A stretch of DNA of 5,693 nucleotides from Acidimicrobiaceae bacterium (GTDB lineage Bacteria; Actinomycetota; Acidimicrobiia; Acidimicrobiales; Ilumatobacteraceae): positions 1-5,693 of the forward strand of contig CANKUF010000059.1 of the NCBI GenBank assembly GCA_947486675.1, read 5' to 3'. The notes beneath the pieces were generated by a model that saw only the letters and a program-made list of their open reading frames with translations, did not search any database and was not told the DNA's origin. Every line of letters begins with the position of its first letter. Position 1 is the first letter of the stretch. Both the position numbers and the translations under genes were made by a program. Positions 1 through 5,350 of this stretch are shown here, in pieces.

Positions 1-298
1 CGAACAGCTCAGCGGAGTTCAGTTGCAATGGCCGCGAAAACATGAGTGGAACTTCGGCCACTACTTCACCTTCGTCAACGAACACATCAATTAATGCATC
101 TGGCGTGTACGGCGGCACGCCACACATAGCCGCCATCATTAAATCGTTCATCAGTTCTTTTTCGCTCAGCTTGAACTGCTTTGCCATATCGGAAAGTTTC
201 ACGCGCTTACGGCTAATGAGCCACGGCAACATGACCAATAATCCCTCAACGCGCTCGGCAGCACCTCGTGGGCCTCGGCGAGATTTACGCATTGCCAT
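1..298 (-). CDS. pafC: PafC-like WYL-domain transcriptional regulator (3' end cut off by window edge)
   Basis: Only the first 99 codons are visible; the frame stays open to base 1. After a basic N-terminal stretch (residues 4-12, rich in Arg/Lys) comes a helix-turn-helix-like region at about residues 18-60 (LLVMLPWLISRKRVKLSD, then KQFKLSEKELMNDLMMAAMCG), followed by a GVPPYTPDALIDV segment at 60-72. This order is typical of the N-terminus of PafC, the second member of the actinobacterial PafB-PafC pair. In mycobacteria the two form a heteromeric activator of the RecA/LexA-independent DNA-damage response. The WYL domain itself would lie outside the window. The first ATG overlaps the pafB stop codon as TAATG, implying translational coupling; a second in-frame ATG two codons later is possible. 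Assignment as PafC rests on the N-terminal resemblance plus its position right after pafB. Confidence 0.8.
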   Translation of the reverse strand, partial: MAMRKSRRGPRGAAERVEGLLVMLPWLISRKRVKLSDMAKQFKLSEKELMNDLMMAAMCGVPPYTPDALIDVFVDEGEVVAEVPLMFSRPLQLNSAELF

Positions 299-1248
299 TA
301 GCGACCACCCGCCTGCTCGGTGAGCCATGCAACCACTTGTTTGCGAACACGCGGTGGGCCAACGACTGTTGCGTGATCGACCATGGCAAACAGCCACACG
401 CGAAACGCAGTGAGATTCGCGCACGGAATTGCAAATTCCACACCACCATCAGCATGTTCTTTCACCACAGATTGTTTTCCAAATTGCGTGCGCACACCAT
501 TTGCCAAACTTGCATCTACCAACACGGTTGCAACTGTGTCTTCGCCATGACCTTCTGCAAGTAATTCAGCTTCCGTTGGCACGGCCTTTTGTAAATCAAA
601 ATCTTTTGGTCGATTAAACGACTTGCGATCACCGGCAGAAATCTTGCCATCAATCCGGTCGATGCGAAATGTACGACGATCGGCGCGCAACTGGTCATAG
701 CCAACGAGATACCAAAATCCTGCGCGCGCTAACAAACCATATGGGTCCACATTGCGCATTTCGCCCTTGTAGGAAAACGACAGTGTTCGGTGCTCCACTA
801 CGCCATCTGCGAGTGTGGTCATTAGCTCGTCGTCCAACTGAATGTTCAAACTGGTTGATTGCGCATTCAGCGCACGTTCTCCACCAAGTTTCCACAGCGC
901 TTCGTCACCATGACTTGCACCCACCCGAACAGTTGCCATGGCAAATTGCAATGCAGCGCGTTCTTCATCGGTTAGCCCTAAATCGCCGAGTTCAAAACTC
1001 TTGCGGTCCACTCGATACGCACCTTCGCCAGCCTGATCGCCACCGAGTGTGATGAGTTCGATGGGAATTCCCAGTGCGCGCAAGTCCCCTTTGTCGCGTT
1101 CGAACGCTGCACGCGCTGCTGTGTCAGATTCTGGGTATTGACCAACAAGATCTTGACGAATCTGCTTCAACGTCATTGGCTTGGTGCGTTGCACGAGCAG
1201 TGCAAGCAAGTTGATCATGCGCTCTGCTTGTGAATACTTCTCCGCCAC
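298..1248 (-). CDS. pafB: PafB-like WYL-domain transcriptional regulator
   Basis: I take the GTG at 1248 as the start, giving 316 residues, close to the usual PafB length. An in-frame ATG at 1434 would add 62 residues that merely read pgi in another frame and do not look like PafB. Starting at the first internal ATG instead (1218) would remove the conserved KYSQAER segment. Visible parts: a winged-helix region at about 3-65, with QIRQDLVG at 29-36 and the conserved FERDKGDLRALGIPIE at 49-64; a WYL domain with the eponymous WYLVGYD at 179-185 and the downstream RRTFRIDRIDG at 191-201; and a C-terminal WCX-type extension ending at 316. In mycobacteria PafB with PafC activates DNA-repair genes independently of LexA. 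The gene lies 10 bases after pgi and overlaps pafC by one base. No Shine-Dalgarno is visible, but a TAGTCT box precedes the start by 7 bases. Confidence 0.88.
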   Translation of the reverse strand: MAEKYSQAERMINLLALLVQRTKPMTLKQIRQDLVGQYPESDTAARAAFERDKGDLRALGIPIELITLGGDQAGEGAYRVDRKSFELGDLGLTDEERAALQFAMATVRVGASHGDEALWKLGGERALNAQSTSLNIQLDDELMTTLADGVVEHRTLSFSYKGEMRNVDPYGLLARAGFWYLVGYDQLRADRRTFRIDRIDGKISAGDRKSFNRPKDFDLQKAVPTEAELLAEGHGEDTVATVLVDASLANGVRTQFGKQSVVKEHADGGVEFAIPCANLTAFRVWLFAMVDHATVVGPPRVRKQVVAWLTEQAGGR

Positions 1249-1255
1249 AGCGCAA

Positions 1256-1261
1256 AGACTA
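1256..1261 (-). promoter_or_regulatory. Putative -10 box (TAGTCT) for pafB
   Basis: TAGTCT on the minus strand is followed by 7 bases and then the pafB GTG. Its first three bases are also the pgi stop codon. The placement would put transcription initiation at or next to the start codon, giving a leaderless pafB message in addition to any readthrough from pgi. No good -35 match is seen. The call rests on the same arrangement before four other genes in the window. Confidence 0.35.
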
Positions 1262-2854
1262 GGTGTTAGAACGGTGCGTTTTGAACCACTGCACCAATTG
1301 CGCGGTAGATGCATCGGTACCGGCAATTCGGTCAGGCGAGGAAATCTGTGCTGAAACTTCAGAAGCCAATTTCTTGCCCAATTCAACGCCCCACTGATCG
1401 AAGCTATTGATACCGAACACACAACCTTGTACAAATACCGAATGTTCGTACAGGGCGATGAGTGCCCCGAGTGTGTGCGGCGTGAGCGCCGACAGCATCA
1501 GTGTGGTGCTCGGTCGATTTCCTGGCAACGTGCGATGTGGCTCTGCTGAATTACCAAATGCCAGCGCTTGAGTTTGGGCAAACAGGTTTGCAACAAGTTC
1601 ATCGTGTGCTTCGTTATCGCGTGTTGGTGTTGCGGCTACGCCGATGAAATCTGCTGGCACTACAGAAGTACCCTGATGCAACAACTGCATATACGCGTGT
1701 TGGGCATTCGTGCCCACACCACCCCACACAATTGGAGAAGTAGGCATAGACACGGGTTGGCCGTCTGCAGTGACCCCCTTGCCGTTGCTTTCCATTTCTA
1801 ATTGCTGCACATATGAAGCAAACGACTTCAATGCAGTGGAGTACGCAATCATCGCCCGAGTTTCACGCCCAAGCATTGATCGGTTCCATACGTTCAGCAG
1901 GCCCATCAGCACAGGCGCATTGCGGTGCAACGGCGCTGTCATGAAATGCTCATCCATAGCGCGCATGCCCGAAAGCATGTTGTCGTATGCATTCGACCCA
2001 AAGGCAATGACATTCACCAGATTTACAGCCGATGAAATTGAATACCGCCCGCCCACCCATGACCACATAGGGAATGCGAAGTCGGCAGACAAGCCGGCAC
2101 TCAAAGCCTTCTCAGGAAACACCGACACCACTGCAAAGTGTTTCGACACGTTCTTCGCGCCAACTGCATCTGAAATCCATTGCGCAATGATGCGACCGTT
2201 GCTCAAGGTTTCTGCGGTGCTAAACGACTTTGAGCACAACACCACGAACGTCGTTTCGGGATCGCAATTCTGCAAAACCCTACGAACGTCAGTTGGATCA
2301 ATATTGGAAACAAAATGAGCATGAACTGCAGGAGTAATTGACGATGACATCGCTTCGTGAACAAGCGTCGGACCAAGGTCGCTTCCGCCAATACCTACGT
2401 TAATGACGCTCTGAAATTTCTTACCAGTAGCACCGGTAATGCTGCCCGAGCGAACCGATTCTGCAAATTCATTAACGAGTGTTCGAACACGATGAACTTC
2501 CTTCATCACGTCTACACCATCTACATTGACAGAGGTTTCACGGGGCGCGCGCAAAGCGGTGTGCAACGCGGGCTGATGTTCAGTGTTATTGATAGCGACA
2601 CCGTGAAACATCTCATTGCGCTTGTGTTCGACGCCTGCCAGTTCAGCCACTGCAATCAATTTCCGCAATGAACCTTCGTCGACGTTTTGCTTCGAAAAAT
2701 CAGCGAGTAACACATCGTTGCCAACCGTCACCTCAACACTCAAGGTTGCGGCACGCGATGAATCGCGTGCAAATAGGTCTTTCAGCGTTGTCTGCGAAAT
2801 TGCGGCTGCACTGTCAAGCGCTGCGGACCATGCGGGAGTTGTGGTGATATCCAC
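1259..2854 (-). CDS. pgi: Glucose-6-phosphate isomerase
   Basis: Cytoplasmic enzyme interconverting glucose 6-phosphate and fructose 6-phosphate in glycolysis and gluconeogenesis; 531 residues, near the usual 540-550. Both family signatures are intact: SWVGGRYSISSAVN at 265-278 and GCVFGINSFDQWGVELGK at 477-494. Expected catalytic residues are present by comparison with the rabbit enzyme: Glu355 in MESNGKG (isomerisation base), His386 in QHAYMQ (ring opening), Lys494 at the end of signature 2 and Arg270 in GGRYS. The phosphate-binding sugar-isomerase fold starts with INVGIGGSDLGPT (151-163), and CSKSFSTAET (207-216) matches the conserved phosphate-contacting loop. The start is GTG; the codon just before it in frame is TGA, so no longer form is possible. 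It diverges from rarD across 38 bases and leads into pafB-pafC, probably as one operon. Confidence 0.96.
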   Translation of the reverse strand: MDITTTPAWSAALDSAAAISQTTLKDLFARDSSRAATLSVEVTVGNDVLLADFSKQNVDEGSLRKLIAVAELAGVEHKRNEMFHGVAINNTEHQPALHTALRAPRETSVNVDGVDVMKEVHRVRTLVNEFAESVRSGSITGATGKKFQSVINVGIGGSDLGPTLVHEAMSSSITPAVHAHFVSNIDPTDVRRVLQNCDPETTFVVLCSKSFSTAETLSNGRIIAQWISDAVGAKNVSKHFAVVSVFPEKALSAGLSADFAFPMWSWVGGRYSISSAVNLVNVIAFGSNAYDNMLSGMRAMDEHFMTAPLHRNAPVLMGLLNVWNRSMLGRETRAMIAYSTALKSFASYVQQLEMESNGKGVTADGQPVSMPTSPIVWGGVGTNAQHAYMQLLHQGTSVVPADFIGVAATPTRDNEAHDELVANLFAQTQALAFGNSAEPHRTLPGNRPSTTLMLSALTPHTLGALIALYEHSVFVQGCVFGINSFDQWGVELGKKLASEVSAQISSPDRIAGTDASTAQLVQWFKTHRSNT

Positions 2855-2861
2855 TCATCAC

Positions 2862-2867
2862 AGGCTA
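2862..2867 (-). promoter_or_regulatory. Putative -10 box (TAGCCT) for pgi
   Basis: TAGCCT on the minus strand ends 7 bases before the pgi GTG. With a 17-base spacer the -35 position would be 2885-2890 (TTCGTT on the minus strand), a partial match only. The same hexamer precedes the TetR gene at 4403-4408. Initiation about 7 bases downstream would begin the message at the GTG itself and exclude the out-of-frame ATG at 2858. Confidence 0.4.
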
Positions 2868-2877
2868 CCTGCGGGAC

Positions 2878-2883
2878 TAGCGT
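2878..2883 (+). promoter_or_regulatory. Putative -10 box (TAGCGT) for rarD
   Basis: TAGCGT ends 9 bases before the rarD ATG, which would give a message with a leader of only two or three bases. It sits 10 bases from the oppositely oriented box for pgi, so the two promoters would share DNA. With a 17-base spacer the -35 would be 2855-2860, which does not match TTGACA. This is the loosest of the five boxes in spacing. Confidence 0.28.
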
Positions 2884-2892
2884 GAACGAATC

Positions 2893-3813
2893 ATGACGAA
2901 GCCTGTTGCCAAGCCAGAAACTTCGCAGGCGGCAATTGCTCTCTCCCTTTCGGTGTATTTCATCTGGGGTGCACTCACGTTGTACTGGAAAGAGCTGCAC
3001 GGTTTTGATCCATTCGAACTCATTGGCTGGCGAATCACGTCATCAATTTTGGTTTTAGTAGTAGTCATGCTTGCCACTGGTCGATTAGTGCCGCTTTTGC
3101 ACTCGTTACGTAACCCACAATTACTACTTCGCATTGCGCTCGCGAGCGTGCTTCTTACCATTAACTGGGCAACGTACGTGTGGGCAGTGGTAAATGACCA
3201 CGTCATTGAAACCGCACTCGGTTACTTCATCGCCCCAATTCTCACCATTGTCGTTGGAGTATTCGTGCTGCACGAGAAACTCCGCGGAATTCAGCGTGTG
3301 GCTGTTTCTTTTGCGGTTGGCGGAATAATCGTGCTCACCGCTGCATACGGACGTGTGCCTTGGATTGCGCTCATCATTGCAACATCGTGGACGTTTTATG
3401 CCTACTTGAAAAAGAAGGTTCCGCTTCAGCCACTCGAGAGTTTGACCGCCGAGGTCATCGTGCTTGCAATTCCAGCATTCATCTATTTGTGCACAACATG
3501 GAACAACGTTGACAGCGTGAACAACACTGCCTCTTCCGTGGAATGGATATTCGTTGCATTCACCGGCGTGATTACCGCTGTGCCCTTACTGATGTTTGCG
3601 AGCGCTTCTCAGCGCACTCCACTCACCATTCTTGGCCCAATGCAATACATCGTGCCCACCATGAATTTCCTGATTGGGTGGCTGATGTTTGACGAACTAC
3701 TTACGTCGTCAAAGGTTGCAGGCTTTTCATTAATTTGGGTGTGCCTCGCGCTGGTGCTGACAGATTTGTTCAGGACACAGCGGCGGCAACAAATCGCTTC
3801 AAACCGTCAATAA
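2893..3813 (+). CDS. rarD: RarD-type EamA/DMT-family membrane transporter
   Basis: Predicted inner-membrane permease of 306 residues (E. coli RarD is about 296) with roughly ten hydrophobic helices, at about 12-31, 42-61, 78-96, 98-106, 107-126, 134-150, 156-172, 186-200, 217-237, 244-265 and 275-292; one of the short ones is probably not a separate helix. Family-typical stretches include VYFIWGALTLYWKEL (21-35), NWATYVWAVVNDHVIETALGY (91-111, giving the best match to RarD), FVLHEKLRG (124-132) and MQYIVPTMNFLIGW (250-263), reflecting the two EamA half-repeats. RarD is historically labelled chloramphenicol-sensitive protein, but its substrate is not established, so none is assigned. The ATG follows a weak GGGA and a TAGCGT box. 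It diverges from pgi and its end overlaps the convergent TetR gene. Confidence 0.88.
   Translation: MTKPVAKPETSQAAIALSLSVYFIWGALTLYWKELHGFDPFELIGWRITSSILVLVVVMLATGRLVPLLHSLRNPQLLLRIALASVLLTINWATYVWAVVNDHVIETALGYFIAPILTIVVGVFVLHEKLRGIQRVAVSFAVGGIIVLTAAYGRVPWIALIIATSWTFYAYLKKKVPLQPLESLTAEVIVLAIPAFIYLCTTWNNVDSVNNTASSVEWIFVAFTGVITAVPLLMFASASQRTPLTILGPMQYIVPTMNFLIGWLMFDELLTSSKVAGFSLIWVCLALVLTDLFRTQRRQQIASNRQ
3770..3813. other. 44-base tail-to-tail overlap of rarD and the TetR gene
   Basis: The rarD TAA is at 3811-3813 and the TetR TGA reads on the minus strand at 3772-3770, so the last 14 codons of each gene are coded antisense to the other. There is no room for a conventional bidirectional hairpin terminator between the genes, and I see no GC-rich stem followed by a T-run inside the overlap. 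Confidence 0.9.
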
Positions 3814-4396
3814 CCGCGTCTTCACGCTCTCGGTCATTGATGACGTAAGCAAATCGCGCCAAGCCTGAAATCATCACGTCGAACAAGTCCTGCAACGTGC
3901 GTGCGGTCATTTCTGAACCAACTTCACCACGGGCAACTGCGTTCTCGCAGAGCTGTTGAAAAAATACTGCCCAATCTTTGCGTAGCGGGCGAATTGCATC
4001 GGAGAGTTCTGGATGGCGACGCGCTTCGGCAGAAACTCCAACAACAAATCCGATGAGCGACGCATCGTTTTTACTTACTTCAGTAAGCGCATCAATGATT
4101 GCTGCAAACTTATCGACCAACGAATCGCATGGCGCCGCTGCTGCAACCACTGCTTCAGTCACCATGTTTTGTACTTGTTCAAATGCAGCCACATACATAT
4201 CGAGCTTTGAAGGAAAGTAGTGGTAGATCGCGCCGGTAGTAATGCCGGCCGCGGCGGCAACGGTGCGGTTCGTGGTTGCGTCGTAACCAATGGTGGCAAA
4301 CGATGCGCGTGCTTCGTGAATGAGGCGCTCGCGTGTTTCTCCAGCATCAGTCGAGCACGGGCGGCCCAGCTTTTTTGTTGGCACAAGAAGCTTCAT
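3770..4396 (-). CDS. TetR/AcrR-family transcriptional regulator
   Basis: A 208-residue protein, the normal size for this family of mostly ligand-responsive repressors that bind DNA as dimers. The N-terminal DNA-binding domain spans about residues 19-66: TRERLIHEARASFATIGYDA (21-40) followed by the helix-turn-helix, AAAAGITTGAIYHYFPSK (47-64), where GAIYHYF is the classic end of the recognition helix. The remainder (about 75-208) is a helical ligand-binding and dimerisation domain that is not specific enough to name a ligand. It lies 28 bases after the alpha/beta hydrolase gene, same strand, so the hydrolase or the convergent rarD are natural candidate targets; this is positional inference. 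The ATG is preceded by a TAGCCT box and no Shine-Dalgarno. A basic extension (residues 1-12, with KKLGRP) precedes the domain, as is common in the family. Confidence 0.93.
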   Translation of the reverse strand: MKLLVPTKKLGRPCSTDAGETRERLIHEARASFATIGYDATTNRTVAAAAGITTGAIYHYFPSKLDMYVAAFEQVQNMVTEAVVAAAAPCDSLVDKFAAIIDALTEVSKNDASLIGFVVGVSAEARRHPELSDAIRPLRKDWAVFFQQLCENAVARGEVGSEMTARTLQDLFDVMISGLARFAYVINDREREDAVIDGLKRFVAAAVS

Positions 4397-4402
4397 AAAA
4401 TC

Positions 4403-4408
4403 AGGCTA
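4403..4408 (-). promoter_or_regulatory. Putative -10 box (TAGCCT) for the TetR gene
   Basis: TAGCCT on the minus strand is followed by GATTTT and the ATG, a 6-base spacing that would make a leaderless message. The hexamer is identical to the one before pgi. The 28-base gap contains no purine-rich ribosome site; upstream on this strand is a C-run. If real, the regulator is transcribed on its own as well as from the hydrolase gene upstream. No clear -35 or operator palindrome was found. Confidence 0.4.
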
Positions 4409-4424
4409 ATTGGGGGTGTGCTGA

Positions 4425-5327
4425 CTAAGCGAAGCGGCGGAGCAGGTTCGCCAGTTCCACCGGGCGATCGCCCTGCACGCTATGACCAGCACCGTCAACC
4501 ACGACCACCTCTGCCTGCACACAACGCTTCTGCAGTTCTGCAATGTCCTCATCGTCAACCACTGGAGACACTCCACCACGAACCATGAGCAACGGCTTTT
4601 GCCACGAAGTGATCATGTCCCACATTGGCGATCGCGGAGCTTCATGACCAGGAGCAGAACCTGCGGTTTCAGTTTGCCCTCGACGGTCATAACGCCACTG
4701 CCACGAACCATCTTCGATTTGTTTGGCATTGTGCAAAATTCCTCGACGCAAACTTGATTCGCTGCGCGTTGGATTGTGCTCCTTCGTTCGCGCAAACAGT
4801 TCATCAAAACTGGCAAAACTCTGTGGACCATTTATGAAGTCGAGCACTGCTTTAGCCTTCTTGCTCGTTACTCCCGGAGTGATATCAACCAGTACAAGAT
4901 GCGGGACGAGTTCCGGGCGTGCGTTTGCAAGCGCGAGGCATGTCAATCCGCCAAGTGACATGCCAACGATGGCTTCAATATGCTGAGCGTGCTCGTCAAT
5001 AACTTGTGCGATGTCTTGGGCCATGCCTTGCGGGCTGTACGTCGCATCATCGCGCCATGACGAATGTCCGTGGCCCGGCAAGTCGATTGCGATCAATGGA
5101 ATGTTTAGCGCTAATGCAACGGTGTCCCATGTGTGGGCGTTTTGTCCACTGCCGTGCACCAACACCAATCGTGGTTCCCCCGTTCCCCACTTCAGCGCGC
5201 TAAGCACTCGACCATCGCTCAGCGTGGTATTCACGCGAGCAACTTTGGGCATCGGCGAAACAGTCAATGCATATTCAGCGACGTTTTCGCTAAACAGTGA
5301 AAACTCGTCGTAAGGAATGCGCTCCAT
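4425..5327 (-). CDS. Alpha/beta-fold hydrolase, substrate unknown
   Basis: A 300-residue cytoplasmic-type alpha/beta hydrolase with no signal peptide or membrane segment. Visible landmarks: oxyanion-hole region LVLVHGSGQNAHTWD at 54-68; IDLPGHGHSSW at 81-91; nucleophile elbow VGMSLGG at 121-127 with Ser124; and the catalytic His282 in GAGHSVQGDRPVE (279-291). The acid is uncertain: the usual Asp position after strand 7 reads GGVSPVV (251-257), with Ser where Asp is common, so Asp148 in LVDITPG (146-152) or one of Asp258/259/261 may serve. An acidic N-terminal lead (about 1-30) precedes the fold; similar leads occur in actinobacterial relatives, and the box upstream supports this ATG over the Met26 alternative. 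The family includes esterases, lipases, C-C hydrolases and haloperoxidase-like enzymes; no substrate can be assigned. It follows the L,D-transpeptidase gene by 23 bases and precedes a TetR gene. Confidence 0.9.
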   Translation of the reverse strand: MERIPYDEFSLFSENVAEYALTVSPMPKVARVNTTLSDGRVLSALKWGTGEPRLVLVHGSGQNAHTWDTVALALNIPLIAIDLPGHGHSSWRDDATYSPQGMAQDIAQVIDEHAQHIEAIVGMSLGGLTCLALANARPELVPHLVLVDITPGVTSKKAKAVLDFINGPQSFASFDELFARTKEHNPTRSESSLRRGILHNAKQIEDGSWQWRYDRRGQTETAGSAPGHEAPRSPMWDMITSWQKPLLMVRGGVSPVVDDEDIAELQKRCVQAEVVVVDGAGHSVQGDRPVELANLLRRFA

Positions 5328-5334
5328 CTGGTGA

Positions 5335-5340
5335 ACCCTA
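5335..5340 (-). promoter_or_regulatory. Putative -10 box (TAGGGT) for the hydrolase gene
   Basis: TAGGGT on the minus strand ends 7 bases before the hydrolase ATG, inside the 23-base gap after the L,D-transpeptidase stop. The AGGG inside it could instead act as a weak Shine-Dalgarno about 8 bases from the ATG, so this is the most ambiguous of the five boxes. Confidence 0.3.
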
Positions 5341-5350
5341 TTCCAATTAG

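Noticed and set aside
669..1052. A 127-codon open frame on the plus strand inside pafB, and smaller ones at 42-323 and 268-564.
   Set aside because: All are antisense to pafB or pafC, rich in His/Cys/Arg as expected of shadow frames, with no domain or promoter evidence.
1249..1434. Longer PafB starting at the in-frame ATG at 1434.
   Set aside because: The extra 62 residues lie wholly over the pgi 3' end in another frame and have no PafB character; the pgi C-terminal signature and catalytic Lys are encoded in that same DNA, so pgi is the real gene there.
1710..2318. A 202-codon open frame on the plus strand inside pgi.
   Set aside because: It is antisense to the strongly conserved core of pgi, shows no recognisable domain, and its openness follows from the codon pattern of the gene opposite.
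2816..2858. A 14-codon minus-strand frame starting with ATG at 2858 as a leader peptide for pgi.
   Set aside because: It is mostly inside pgi, has no ribosome site, shows no regulatory codon run such as repeated His or Trp with functional context, and would be absent from a message starting at the pgi GTG.
3790..3830. Terminator hairpin downstream of rarD.
   Set aside because: No stable stem with a following T-run could be found; the region is coding for the TetR gene.
4401..4424. Inverted repeat TCAG-N16-CTGA as a possible TetR operator.
   Set aside because: The arms are only 4 bases with mismatches beyond, which is expected by chance; TetR operators normally have longer arms.
4220..4588. 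A 122-codon plus-strand frame spanning the TetR-hydrolase junction.
   Set aside because: It is antisense to two well-supported genes, and its low-complexity Pro/Arg/His content is typical of a shadow frame.
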